From Xenorhabdus miraniensis (GTDB lineage Bacteria; Pseudomonadota; Gammaproteobacteria; Enterobacterales; Enterobacteriaceae), in contig NZ_NITZ01000003.1 of assembly GCF_002632615.1 (NCBI RefSeq), positions 306,532-370,531 on the forward strand: 64,000 nt of DNA, written 5' to 3'. A program made the position numbers and the translations under genes. Each line of letters starts with the position of its first letter. Position 1 is the first letter of the stretch. The notes under the pieces are model-generated. The model did no database searches and was not told the DNA's origin. It was given only the letters and a program-made list of their open reading frames with translations. This document shows, one piece after another, positions 54,168 through 63,451 of this stretch.

Positions 54168-55772
54168 ATGGTCACACTCAACGAATGGTTAATTATGGCC
54201 TTTTATATCGCTTTAATTTTAATTACTCCAGGCCCAACAAATACATTGTTATTATCAGCCGGATTACAGAGAGGATTAAACAAATCATTCCATTTTATTT
54301 TTGCAGAGGCAATAGGATATATACTAGCTATTTCAATATGGGGTTTCTTTTTATTATCTTTAGAAAAAATATTTCCTTATATATATCAGATTGCTAAGTT
54401 ATTATCTTCTATTTATGTATTGTGGTTGGCCTCTAAGTTATGGATGCTAAGTTTAAAAATGGATTACTTAACATCCAAAAGCTCTAGCTTAGTAAAGACT
54501 TTTTCAGGAAAGCATACAAATTTCGTTGATATAACAATAGCAACACTATTGAACCCTAAAGCGATATTATTCGTAAGCACCATTATTCCGATAAGCGCAT
54601 TTAACTCTATAAATATATTTTTATCTTCAATTGTTATTTTTTTGACGATTTTAATACCAATAGGAGTATTATGGATATTTTTAGGAAATATAGTTCACTC
54701 TAATAAATACTTACGTAAGTATATTGGAGTTTTTCTGCGCATAGCATCTACTATACTCATCTTATTTTCCTTTTTGCTAGTTTATTCAGGTATAGCAAAA
54801 GCTGAAAACTCATTAACCTTATATAATTGGCAGAGTTACACTAGCCCAGAGTTACTTAAAAAATTTAAACAAGAATATAATATTGATATATTATTACTGG
54901 AGTACAAATCAAATGAGGAAGCGTTGGATGGTGTTAAAAATGGAAAAATTGATGCAGACATTGTCGTTGTTTCTGATAATTTTTTACCTCATTGGATAAC
55001 AGCGGGGCTATTAAAACCTATTAATGTTAATTCATTGAGTAACTCCAAAAATATCACCGCTTCTTGGCAAAAGCCTTCCTCTGATATTAAGAGAAACTAT
55101 GGTATTCCTTGGTCTTGGGGTATTGTTGGTATTGCCGTACATACTGATACTTTTAATGGTGATGCCAATACATGGAAAATTATATTAGAGCCACCAAAAG
55201 AACTATCTGGAACTATTAATGTAGGTTCAGATATGAATGAACTAATTTATGCAGCCATTCGTTATCATGGTGGAAAAATATGTGATTCACACCCTGAATT
55301 ACTAGAAAAAGTTAGAAATACTTTACTTAAAGCAAAAAAACATTGGGCAGCAATGGATTATGGTAGTGTGTATATGATGGCTTCAGGGAAGTTTAAAGCG
55401 AGTATAGACTGGAATGGTGCAGCAATGCGCCAACGTAAAATTAACCCTCATATTCAGTTTAGTTTCCCTCGTGAGGGGACATTGATCTTTCGTGATAATC
55501 TAGTCATCCTCAAAAAATCAAAAAATTATGAAAGTGCCAAATTATTTTTGAATTTTATCATGCAACCTGAGAATGCAGCCCTAAATTCTGCTTTTCATGG
55601 ATATGATAGTGCAATAGAAGGCGCTAATACTTATTTACCTTCATGGATGCAAAATGCGCCTGAGCTCAACATTCCTGAGCAAGTCTTAAGAAACTCAGAT
55701 TATTCAATTAATTGTCCTTTTTTTGCCCGTGAAAAATATACTGATATCTGGCAACAACTTTTAGAAAAATAA
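54168..55772 (+). CDS. LysE/RhtB exporter fused to a PotD/PotF-type binding protein
   Basis: A single 534-residue frame. Residues 1-205 are a LysE/RhtB amino-acid exporter with ITPGPTNTLLLSAGLQRG and about six helices. The last helix ends in YSGIAKAENS, which looks like a signal-peptidase site. From about residue 215 the protein is a polyamine-binding-protein-like domain (SLTLYNWQSYTSPELLKKF, DIVVVSDNF, IPWSWGIVGIAVHTDTF). Exporter plus periplasmic receptor in one chain is unusual: the receptor may stay tethered or be cut free. A cationic product derived from Arg/Lys repeats or a polyamine conjugate would suit both halves. There is no sign of a frameshift in between. It ends the operon; an IS200 begins about 50 bp later. 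Confidence 0.85.
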   Translation: MVTLNEWLIMAFYIALILITPGPTNTLLLSAGLQRGLNKSFHFIFAEAIGYILAISIWGFFLLSLEKIFPYIYQIAKLLSSIYVLWLASKLWMLSLKMDYLTSKSSSLVKTFSGKHTNFVDITIATLLNPKAILFVSTIIPISAFNSINIFLSSIVIFLTILIPIGVLWIFLGNIVHSNKYLRKYIGVFLRIASTILILFSFLLVYSGIAKAENSLTLYNWQSYTSPELLKKFKQEYNIDILLLEYKSNEEALDGVKNGKIDADIVVVSDNFLPHWITAGLLKPINVNSLSNSKNITASWQKPSSDIKRNYGIPWSWGIVGIAVHTDTFNGDANTWKIILEPPKELSGTINVGSDMNELIYAAIRYHGGKICDSHPELLEKVRNTLLKAKKHWAAMDYGSVYMMASGKFKASIDWNGAAMRQRKINPHIQFSFPREGTLIFRDNLVILKKSKNYESAKLFLNFIMQPENAALNSAFHGYDSAIEGANTYLPSWMQNAPELNIPEQVLRNSDYSINCPFFAREKYTDIWQQLLEK

Positions 55773-55822
55773 TGATTTTTCATAAAATAAAAATTTTACT
55801 TCCAAATAAACAATAAAATCAT

Positions 55823-56498
55823 AACCACCCGTATAACGGGTGGTTTGCTCTTGCCCTATAAGGGCTTGTTACCGACTGCGCCTAAATGACGCTGCTTTCT
55901 CTTCGTTCAAGCTAAGTGTCTTTGCTGCTTTGGCCTACCCCTTGAAGGGGTCTACATGCTCTTTACTACTCAATTTATCCGAGATTAAATCCGACTGTTC
56001 TTGCTCTCTGATAGACTTTTGAATTGTCGCTTCATTTAGCCCTACCGTACTGACATAGAACCCTTCCGCCCAAAACTTTCTGTTGCCAAATTTATATTTT
56101 AAATTGGCGTGTCTATCAAAGATCATCAACGAACTTTTACCCTTCAAATATCCCATAAAGCTTGAAACGCTTAGCTTTGGTGGAATACTCACCAACATAT
56201 GAACATGATCTGGCATGAGATGACCTTCGATTATTTCCACACCTTTATACTTACAAAGGTCTCTGAGGATCTCTCCCACACTTGAACGAATATTATTAAA
56301 AATCACTTTCCGTCTATATTTCGGCGAAAAGACGATAGGGTATTTACACAGCCACTTTGTATGCGCTGAGCTTTGTGCTTTAATGCCCATAAACACCTTT
56401 CCTTATTTGAGTTACGAATATTAGCTTGAACATCTATATCGTAACGGAAAGGTGTTTTTCTTGGTATAACCTTTGAACTCCACCCGCAAAGCGGGTGG
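55823..56498 (-). mobile_element. IS200-type insertion sequence (IS200/IS605 family)
   Basis: A tnpA gene lies between two subterminal hairpins, 55823-55845 (AACCACCC arm) and 56480-56498 (CCACCCGC arm), the characteristic ends recognised by the single-strand Y1 transposase. There are no terminal inverted repeats or target duplications in this family, so the exact ends are approximate. It sits directly after the repeat-peptide operon and abuts a broken topB gene. Confidence 0.85.
55935..56390 (-). CDS. tnpA: IS200-family Y1 transposase TnpA
   Basis: A 151-residue HUH single-strand transposase, the usual IS200 length. The metal motif is DHVHMLV (HxH), and the nucleophile tyrosine is in FYVSTVGLNEATIQKSI. 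The N-terminus has CKYPIVFSPKYRRK as in IS200. The start at 56390 has AAAGGTG close upstream. The frame is intact, so the element may still be mobile. Confidence 0.93.
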   Translation of the reverse strand: MGIKAQSSAHTKWLCKYPIVFSPKYRRKVIFNNIRSSVGEILRDLCKYKGVEIIEGHLMPDHVHMLVSIPPKLSVSSFMGYLKGKSSLMIFDRHANLKYKFGNRKFWAEGFYVSTVGLNEATIQKSIREQEQSDLISDKLSSKEHVDPFKG

Positions 56499-56548
56499 TT
56501 TTATGTTTAAGACGCTAACGCGACTTAAACTGGCTAAAGCCATAATTA

Positions 56549-56573
56549 AAGGCGTTACCGAAGGTAACGCCTT
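56549..56573. terminator. Strong hairpin right of the IS200
   Basis: A perfect 11-bp stem (56549-56559 and 56563-56573, AAGGCGTTACC arm) with a 3-nt loop. It may be an end structure of the inserted element or a terminator; a T-run is absent on both sides. Confidence 0.5.
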
Positions 56574-56800
56574 AGATCAGTAACAAATGCAGAAGCATTT
56601 TTCATAGCAGCAATTATTAATGTACCATCAGTGTAGTGTTGAGGTGGCTTAGTTTCCAATTGATTAAGTTCTCCACTTTTTACCTCACACACTTCTCTCT
56701 GAGATAACGCAGGTAATCTTTTCGTGAAGTCGGCATCATCAGTTTTTTTCTTCTTCCAAATTTGAGGATAACAGTTTCCATCCTTTAATAACCTCAACAT
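56560..56800 (-). pseudogene. topB: Internal fragment of DNA topoisomerase III (topB)
   Basis: The minus-strand frame from 56800 encodes a piece that resembles the middle of topoisomerase III: LPALSQREVCEVKSGELNQ, then TKPPQHYTDGTLIIAAMKN and AFVTD. In the full enzyme this precedes the GIGTEATR active region. Here it stops after FVTD where the IS200 flank begins, and nothing of the N-terminal domain is found upstream. It is therefore a dead remnant. The phrasing resembles TopB copies carried by integrative elements more than the chromosomal one; this is my impression only. Confidence 0.7.
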
Positions 56801-57024
56801 TACCTTTAGAAATAAACAATTTCCCTCCTATATCAAAAGAGATAGTTTCTATATCTGAAATTTATTATTCTTCCAAATTTCAATTATTTGAATTTAAGAG
56901 AAGAAAGAATACAAAATAAACGAATTTTAACCCTTGCGTAATAAAAAACAAACTATATTAAAGAGACTTATAGTTTATTGAATGAACTGCTTCTAATTAA
57001 ATTTATTAATAAGAGGGGGATAAG

Positions 57025-57171
57025 ATGAAAATTTATAGATATTACTATTATGGAAAGATAACTTACTCTCAGAATTTATCTTTATATGAAAAAAATAATC
57101 CAGTATATAATTATTCTAGTATGTTATTACTAACGTTTATTATCACATATTACCGCTATATTATCTATTAG
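57025..57171 (+). CDS. Tyr-rich micro-protein, 48 aa
   Basis: A short open frame with a very strong Shine-Dalgarno site (GAGGGGG) ahead of ATG 57025. The 48-residue product has 13 tyrosines (including RYYYYG near the start and TYYRYIIY at the end) and one hydrophobic stretch (MLLLTFII) that could be a membrane segment. It has no recognisable family. It might be a real small membrane peptide or a chance frame in AT-rich DNA; the ribosome site is the main support. Confidence 0.4.
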   Translation: MKIYRYYYYGKITYSQNLSLYEKNNPVYNYSSMLLLTFIITYYRYIIY

Positions 57172-57186
57172 AAAATATAGTTACCT

Positions 57187-57450
57187 TTAATTCCTAAATC
57201 CAAGGCCATCATTATCTTTGTTTCCGATAATTTTTCTTGTTAGATCATAACAACACTTTATTTTTTTGCTCACTGAAAATCGGGAAAAAACCTCTAACTC
57301 AATAATAGAGTCATCCATTTTATTCGCTTTAATCATATGATGTGTATGAACATTTTCACCATTTTCAGCAATAAATAAAATAGTTACATTCAAGTCAGTT
57401 AAAGGCTTTCTTAATAGCTTTATATGAGAAATGAAATCATTAAAGGATAT
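57187..57450 (-). pseudogene. Decayed hypothetical gene, possibly SnoaL/NTF2-like
   Basis: The frame is open from 57450 to the stop at 57187 but has no ATG or ribosome site at its beginning. The translation looks protein-like (DFISHIKLLRKPLTDLNV, then ENVHTHHMIKANKMDDSI) rather than random, with a pattern reminiscent of SnoaL-like folds. A functional start is missing, since a TAA precedes the open part, so it is probably truncated at the N-terminus. A TTG at 57393 exists without a Shine-Dalgarno site. Confidence 0.35.
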
Positions 57451-57899
57451 TTAATTAACGCTTACTACTTGAAAATAATCATTTGAGAAAAAACTCTAAT
57501 ACTTGAGGTTTCCAAATCATTATTTTCAAGTATATATTTCAAAGCATTTACTACAATATTAGAACAGGACACTGTATACCCCCATGAAAAAACAGCATCT
57601 GATGTTATAGATTGTAGTATCAAATCTAAAGTGCTCGCCGCAGTCTTTGGCTGAGGTACCGCAGCGGAGAGGGGAACGAACAGCCAAAATGAGGAAGCGG
57701 AATTTCACCAATTGCTAAGTAGTTACTATCGATCACTTTCATCTGGGCAATGATAACCGTCTAGATCGTAATATCCGTGTTTCAAAGGCTCTATATCAGG
57801 CGTTTTAGATAAGACAAACGCTATAATAAAAATAACATTGCTATTATGGCTATGGTGGTGATGATGCTTAAGATAAGTGCCGTCATTACACGCCTTAAT
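57451..57899. other. Intergenic region, no gene recognised
   Basis: About 450 bases between the scar region and xseA. A more GC-rich island at 57630-57780 has a coding-like frame (EFHQLLSSYYRSL) interrupted by stops, suggesting another decayed gene end. Nothing else is seen. Confidence 0.4.
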
Positions 57900-59261
57900 T
57901 TAATTTTTTCTCTTACTTACTTTTGTAACCTGCGTCACCTGACTCTCAACCCAACCATCCTGCAATCGTGTTTTCACCATATCACCCGCTTTTACCTGCT
58001 TAACCTGTTTCAGCAACTTTCCATCAGGTGTTTCACTAATGCTGTAACCACGGTTTAATGTTGCCAACGGGCTCACGGCTTCCATCCGTGAACAGGAAAT
58101 GACAAACTTTTCCCGACAACGTCCTAATTGTCGTTCAATGGCCTGTTGCAAACGAAAATCAAGTTGTTGGATCGATTGATTATAATGGCGGATTTTCCGT
58201 TCGGGATTGGTTTGTAACAGTCTCTGGTTCAACTTCTCATATGAAATTGAATTTTGTTTCAGGTAACGCAATAAACTATCAATCAACTTTTGGCGCAATG
58301 CAGCCAAATGATTTTGTTGCCGCGCCAAACGCAAATCAGGGCGCTGTTGTTGAAGCCGATGGGACAACATATTAAACACGCGTTGTTTTTGGGCAAAGAA
58401 ATAATCCATCGCCATTTCAAGGCGTTGTTGTAAGGATTGAATTTGCCTCAATAACTCTATCTGATTACGACTAACCAGCTCTGCTGCCGCAGAAGGTGTA
58501 GGGGCGCGTAAATCAGCAACAAAATCCGCAATTGTCACATCCGTTTCGTGCCCGACAGCGCTAACAATCGGAATACGGCTTTGGAATATCGCACGTGCAA
58601 CTTGCTCATCATTGAAGCACCACAAATCTTCCAGTGATCCTCCGCCACGTCCGACAATCAGAACATCACATTCTTGTCGCGCATTTGCCAGTTCGATTGC
58701 GCGAATAATCTGTAATGGCGCTTCGGCTCCCTGAACTGCGGTGGGATAAATTACAATGGGCAAGGAAGGATCACGCCGTTTCAGTATATTCAGAATATCG
58801 TGCAATGCAGCGCCACTTGCCGAGGTGATGACACCGAGCCGCTTTGCCGGTGAAGGCAGGGTTTTTTTATGGGTTTGATCAAATAGGCCTTCTGCGGTGA
58901 GCTTTTGCTTCAACATTTCAAACTGTTGTTGTAGCAATCCATCTCCGGCAGGCTGAATACTCTCGACAATCAGTTGATAGTCGCCCCGAGGTTCGTACAG
59001 TGTGATTTGTGCCCGTACCAACACTTGCTGACCATTTTGTGGACGAAATGTTGCCCTCAGATTGCTGCTTCGAAACATGGCGGCACGAATTTGTGCTCGT
59101 TCATCTTTTAATGTGAAATACCAATGTCCTGACGATGGCTGAGAAAAATTGGACATTTCGGCAGTTAGCCAAATTCTGCCCATTTCCAGCTCCAATAGCT
59201 GACGAACTGTCTGATTCAGACGGCTAACAGAAAAAATTCCGGTATTGGTTGGTAGTGACAT
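57900..59261 (-). CDS. xseA: Exodeoxyribonuclease VII large subunit XseA
   Basis: A 453-residue subunit. The N-terminal OB fold ([31 protein letters not shown]), catalytic core ([55 protein letters not shown]) and the coiled-coil C-terminal region are all present. With XseB it degrades single-stranded DNA. The length is normal, and it is divergent from guaB, as in E. coli. Confidence 0.97.
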   Translation of the reverse strand: MSLPTNTGIFSVSRLNQTVRQLLELEMGRIWLTAEMSNFSQPSSGHWYFTLKDERAQIRAAMFRSSNLRATFRPQNGQQVLVRAQITLYEPRGDYQLIVESIQPAGDGLLQQQFEMLKQKLTAEGLFDQTHKKTLPSPAKRLGVITSASGAALHDILNILKRRDPSLPIVIYPTAVQGAEAPLQIIRAIELANARQECDVLIVGRGGGSLEDLWCFNDEQVARAIFQSRIPIVSAVGHETDVTIADFVADLRAPTPSAAAELVSRNQIELLRQIQSLQQRLEMAMDYFFAQKQRVFNMLSHRLQQQRPDLRLARQQNHLAALRQKLIDSLLRYLKQNSISYEKLNQRLLQTNPERKIRHYNQSIQQLDFRLQQAIERQLGRCREKFVISCSRMEAVSPLATLNRGYSISETPDGKLLKQVKQVKAGDMVKTRLQDGWVESQVTQVTKVSKRKN

Positions 59262-59434
59262 GTGAGCTAGATCAAATTTTAAAACAAGGACTTAATTAAA
59301 CGATATTAATCTCCTTACCTGACTAATCAAGAATTTTTTTCAAAAAATGCTGGAGGCAACCGATTTCGGCCTGTATAATGCCGCGGCAATATTTTATCCC
59401 TCTTATTGCTCCATAGCCTGGTGAGATATTGCCC

Positions 59435-60901
59435 ATGTTACGAATTAAAAAAGAAGCATTAACTTTTGACGATGTTTTGTTGGTTCCTGCCCATTCTACA
59501 GTCCTGCCAAACACAGCAGATCTGTCCACTCAATTAACTTCTACCATTCGCCTGAACGTTCCTATGCTTTCCGCTGCTATGGATACCGTGACGGAATCTT
59601 CACTGGCAATTGCACTGGCACAGGAAGGGGGCATTGGCTTCATTCATAAAAATATGTCAATCGAGCGTCAGGCTGAAGAAGTCAGCCGCGTGAAGAAACA
59701 CGAAAGCGGTGTTGTTACCGATCCTGTTACTGTAACGCCACAAACGACTCTGCGTGAAGTCCATGAATTGACTGAACGTAATGGTTTCGCCGGTTATCCG
59801 GTGGTCACCGAAGAGAATGAATTGGTGGGTATCATTACTGGTCGTGATGTCCGTTTTGTTACCGATTTAGATCAGCCGGTAACTGCGGTGATGACGCCGA
59901 AAGCGCGTCTGGTGACAGTAAAAGAAGGCGAATCCCGTGAAGTTGTTTTGCAGAAAATGCACGAACAACGTGTTGAGAAGGCATTGGTTGTTGATGATAA
60001 CTTCCATCTGCTCGGCATGATTACGGTGAAAGATTTCCAGAAAGCAGAGCGTAAACCAAACGCATGTAAAGATGAACAAGGTCGTTTGCGTGTTGGCGCT
60101 GCGGTTGGCGCAGGTGCCGGCAATGAAGAACGTGTTGATGCACTGGTCGCGGCGGGTGTAGATGTGCTGCTTATCGACTCTTCTCACGGTCATTCGGAAG
60201 GTGTTTTACAACGTATTCGTGAAACCCGCGCTAAATACCCTGATCTACAAATTATCGGCGGTAACGTAGCCACCGGAGAAGGTGCTAAGGCGCTGGTGGA
60301 AGCAGGCGTGAATGCGGTTAAAGTAGGTATCGGTCCTGGCTCTATTTGTACAACCCGTATCGTAACGGGTGTGGGGGTTCCTCAAATCACTGCAATTGCA
60401 GATGCAGTTGAAGCATTGGAAGGCACGGGTATTCCTGTTATTGCAGATGGTGGTATCCGCTTCTCTGGTGATATCGCCAAAGCGATCGCGGCAGGTGCAT
60501 CGTGTGTGATGGTCGGTTCAATGCTGGCTGGTACAGAAGAATCTCCGGGTGAAATCGAACTTTATCAAGGTCGTTCATTCAAATCCTACCGTGGTATGGG
60601 TTCCTTGGGCGCGATGTCCAAAGGCTCTTCTGATCGTTACTTCCAGACTGATAACGCAGCAGACAAACTTGTGCCGGAAGGCATTGAAGGCCGCGTGGCT
60701 TATAAAGGTCTGCTGAAAAGTATCGTGCACCAGCAAATGGGTGGCCTGCGTTCCTGTATGGGCCTGACTGGTTGTGCAACCATTAATGAACTGAGAACTA
60801 AAGCAGAATTTGTTCGTATCAGTGGTGCAGGTATTCAGGAAAGCCACGTTCATGACGTGACGATTACCAAAGAATCACCAAACTATCGTTTAGGTCTGTA
60901 A
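59435..60901 (+). CDS. guaB: Inosine-5'-monophosphate dehydrogenase GuaB
   Basis: A 488-residue enzyme oxidising IMP to XMP with NAD. Two CBS domains (about 93-205) interrupt the TIM barrel. The catalytic cysteine is in [11 protein letters not shown], and the flap has [14 protein letters not shown] 59435 matches the E. coli N-terminus (MLRIKKEAL) and has GGTGAG upstream; a TTG two codons earlier is less likely. First gene of the guaBA operon. Confidence 0.97.
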   Translation: MLRIKKEALTFDDVLLVPAHSTVLPNTADLSTQLTSTIRLNVPMLSAAMDTVTESSLAIALAQEGGIGFIHKNMSIERQAEEVSRVKKHESGVVTDPVTVTPQTTLREVHELTERNGFAGYPVVTEENELVGIITGRDVRFVTDLDQPVTAVMTPKARLVTVKEGESREVVLQKMHEQRVEKALVVDDNFHLLGMITVKDFQKAERKPNACKDEQGRLRVGAAVGAGAGNEERVDALVAAGVDVLLIDSSHGHSEGVLQRIRETRAKYPDLQIIGGNVATGEGAKALVEAGVNAVKVGIGPGSICTTRIVTGVGVPQITAIADAVEALEGTGIPVIADGGIRFSGDIAKAIAAGASCVMVGSMLAGTEESPGEIELYQGRSFKSYRGMGSLGAMSKGSSDRYFQTDNAADKLVPEGIEGRVAYKGLLKSIVHQQMGGLRSCMGLTGCATINELRTKAEFVRISGAGIQESHVHDVTITKESPNYRLGL

Positions 60902-60911
60902 TCTATTCAGG

Positions 60912-60931
60912 GTGGCCCGCAATCGGGCCAC
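60912..60931 (+). terminator. Hairpin in the guaB-guaA gap
   Basis: GTGGCCCG (60912-60919) pairs with CGGGCCAC (60924-60931) around 4 nt and is followed after a few bases by TTTTT. It may act as an attenuator or processing stem between guaB and guaA. Confidence 0.65.
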
Positions 60932-60978
60932 TGACTTTTTAAACTTTTAATTGCCACTTGTTTTGGAATTCACCTCAA

Positions 60979-62556
60979 ATGACAACTAATATCCATCAGC
61001 ATCGTATTCTGATCCTTGATTTTGGTTCGCAATACACTCAGCTTATTGCACGCCGCATTCGTGAAATTGGTGTTTATTGTGAACTTTGGACATGGAATGT
61101 CACTGAAGAGCAAATCCGCGAATTTAACCCGAATGGTATTATCCTTTCTGGTGGACCGGAGAGTACAACTGAGCACGATAGCCCACGTGCGCCGGAATAT
61201 GTTTTCAATGCAGGTGTACCAGTATTGGGTGTCTGTTATGGCATGCAAACGATGTCCATGCAGTTGGGTGGTCAGGTTTCCAACTCTAATGAGCGTGAAT
61301 TTGGTTATGCTCAGGTTGAAATTAAGCAGGATTGTGAATTATTCCGCGATATTCAAGATGCACTGAGTGAAGCCGGTAAACCTCTGCTGGATGTATGGAT
61401 GAGCCATGGCGACAAAGTGACTGCTATTCCGGCTGATTTCACGACTATTGCCAGCACAGATTCTTGCCCGTTTGCTATCATGGCCAATGATGAAAAACGT
61501 TTTTATGGTGTGCAATTCCACCCAGAAGTGACTCACACTCATCAGGGTTTGAATATCCTGAAACGCTTCGTACTGGATATCTGTCAATGTGAAGCGCTGT
61601 GGACACCGGCTTCTATCATTGACGATATCGTAGAACGTCTGCGTGCGCAGATTGGTGATGATCAGGTTATTCTGGCCCTGTCTGGCGGTGTGGATTCTTC
61701 CGTCACCGCACTGTTGCTGAACCGTGCAATTGGTAAGCGCCTGACTTGTGTTTTTGTAGACAACGGCTTGCTGCGCTTGAACGAAGCAGATCAAGTGATG
61801 GAAATGTTCGCCGGTAAATTTGACCTGAACATCGTTCATGTTAAAGCAGAAGATCGCTTCTTGTCTGCGTTGGCGGGAATTAATGATCCAGAAGCCAAAC
61901 GTAAAACCATTGGTCACGTCTTTATTGATGTGTTTGATGAAGAAGCTTCGAAACAAACTCAAGTTAAATGGCTGGCACAGGGCACGATTTACCCGGACGT
62001 TATCGAATCTGCGGCATCTGCAACGGGCAATGCCCATGTGATTAAGTCTCACCACAACGTGGGTGGCTTGCCGGAAGATATGAAACTGGGTCTGGTTGAA
62101 CCATTAAAAGAGCTGTTCAAAGACGAAGTTCGTCGTATCGGTCTGGAATTAGGACTGCCATATGAGATGTTATATCGCCATCCATTCCCGGGTCCGGGCC
62201 TTGGTGTTCGCGTATTAGGCGAAGTGAAGAAAGAGTACTGTGACTTACTGCGCCGTGCTGATGCTATTTTTATCGAAGAACTGCATAAAGCCGATCTGTA
62301 CCATAAAGTGAGTCAGGCATTTACCGTATTCCTGCCAGTCCGTTCTGTAGGCGTTATGGGTGATGGTCGTAAATACGACTGGGTTGTTTCCCTGCGTGCG
62401 GTAGAAACCATTGACTTTATGACTGCTCACTGGGCACATTTGCCATATGATTTCTTGGGTCGTGTATCGAACAGGATCATTAATGAAGTCGCTGGTATTT
62501 CGCGGGTGGTCTATGATATTAGCGGTAAGCCACCAGCGACGATTGAATGGGAATGA
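60979..62556 (+). CDS. guaA: GMP synthase (glutamine-hydrolysing) GuaA
   Basis: A 525-residue enzyme that aminates XMP to GMP. The class I amidotransferase domain has the catalytic cysteine in GVCYGMQ and the histidine/glutamate pair in FHPEVTHT. The ATP-pyrophosphatase domain has LSGGVDSSV. The C-terminal dimerisation domain ends [11 protein letters not shown] 60979 agrees with E. coli GuaA; the upstream in-frame ATG at 60958 adds seven residues not found in the family. Confidence 0.97.
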   Translation: MTTNIHQHRILILDFGSQYTQLIARRIREIGVYCELWTWNVTEEQIREFNPNGIILSGGPESTTEHDSPRAPEYVFNAGVPVLGVCYGMQTMSMQLGGQVSNSNEREFGYAQVEIKQDCELFRDIQDALSEAGKPLLDVWMSHGDKVTAIPADFTTIASTDSCPFAIMANDEKRFYGVQFHPEVTHTHQGLNILKRFVLDICQCEALWTPASIIDDIVERLRAQIGDDQVILALSGGVDSSVTALLLNRAIGKRLTCVFVDNGLLRLNEADQVMEMFAGKFDLNIVHVKAEDRFLSALAGINDPEAKRKTIGHVFIDVFDEEASKQTQVKWLAQGTIYPDVIESAASATGNAHVIKSHHNVGGLPEDMKLGLVEPLKELFKDEVRRIGLELGLPYEMLYRHPFPGPGLGVRVLGEVKKEYCDLLRRADAIFIEELHKADLYHKVSQAFTVFLPVRSVGVMGDGRKYDWVVSLRAVETIDFMTAHWAHLPYDFLGRVSNRIINEVAGISRVVYDISGKPPATIEWE

Positions 62557-62602
62557 TTTAACGTCTCCCCAAGCCCCACCAAATTGTCATGATTTTCTAA
62601 TT

Positions 62603-62630
62603 AACGCCCTGATTTCAGGGCGTTTTTTCT
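62603..62630 (+). terminator. Rho-independent terminator of guaBA
   Basis: AACGCCCTGA (62603-62612) and TCAGGGCGTT (62615-62624) form a 10-bp stem followed by TTTTT. Confidence 0.93.
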
Positions 62631-62883
62631 CTGTGTTTCACCAAATTCCCGCATTCGTGTACATTCGTGTTTATATTGATACTGCCAAATGGTATCCAAT
62701 AAGTTGGTATGTTCCATGATTCGAAATGGTCAGGAGATCCTGATGATCTATTCATTGGTGAGCGATGATATTACGGTGAAATGGCGTAATAGTTTTGCTG
62801 CATTTCTCAATTTCCCTACATTCGCTAACGTAAAGAAGTCATCTATAATTTAATCTCCACCAGTGCTAAATAAGGAAGCTTTC

Positions 62884-63381
62884 ATGGCTATGCTGAAAGA
62901 GAGACAGCTTATGATTATTCGAGCTATGAGTGATCAAAATCGCTTAATGCAACCTATCAGTGAAGAGAAATTTCAGTTCCTTGGGGAGACGCTTGGATGG
63001 GATCAATTAGCTGACGACATAAACTACTTAATAAAAATTGGGCTGGTTAATCATGATGCAATCCTTTTTGATATTGATGGTGGTTATGATTTTAATCCAG
63101 AAGCAATGACGCTTACCTCTGCGGGTGTTGATTACGTTAATACGGACATAATAGGTAATGAAATTAATACGGTTATTATCAATATCCATAAAAATACACT
63201 GGAACAGATTGAAACAATAATTAATGCTGCGAACCTGTCTGATATTGAAAAGAAAACCCTTTTACAGTTAGTGAAAGAGAAAGGTACAGAATTTGTGGTT
63301 GGTAAGTGCGTAGATACCTTATTTACTCATACTGATCTGGCTACTGCTGTGCTTTCAAAGGTAGTAAAAAGAGCTTTTTGA
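62884..63381 (+). CDS. Hypothetical protein, 165 aa
   Basis: A soluble, acidic protein starting at ATG 62884, where AAGGAA lies 7 nt upstream; the open frame begins at a GTG at 62863. The N-terminal half has a winged-helix-like pattern of short helices (MIIRAMSDQNRLMQPI, LADDINYLIKIGLV), and the C-terminal half is helical (EQIETIINAANLSDIEKKTLL). I do not recognise a family. It lies just after guaA, a place where foreign DNA often inserts, and next to an IS remnant, so it is likely accessory. Confidence 0.65.
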   Translation: MAMLKERQLMIIRAMSDQNRLMQPISEEKFQFLGETLGWDQLADDINYLIKIGLVNHDAILFDIDGGYDFNPEAMTLTSAGVDYVNTDIIGNEINTVIINIHKNTLEQIETIINAANLSDIEKKTLLQLVKEKGTEFVVGKCVDTLFTHTDLATAVLSKVVKRAF

Positions 63382-63391
63382 TTCTCGTTGA

Positions 63392-63411
63392 TAAGCCGGA
63401 CTCCCGGCTTA
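63392..63411. terminator. Hairpin after the hypothetical gene
   Basis: TAAGCCGG (63392-63399) pairs with CCGGCTTA (63404-63411) around a 4-nt loop. No T-run follows on the plus strand. Confidence 0.6.
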
Positions 63412-63451
63412 AACTCTCACAATCTTTTCTATAAATTAACCCGAATTCTGC

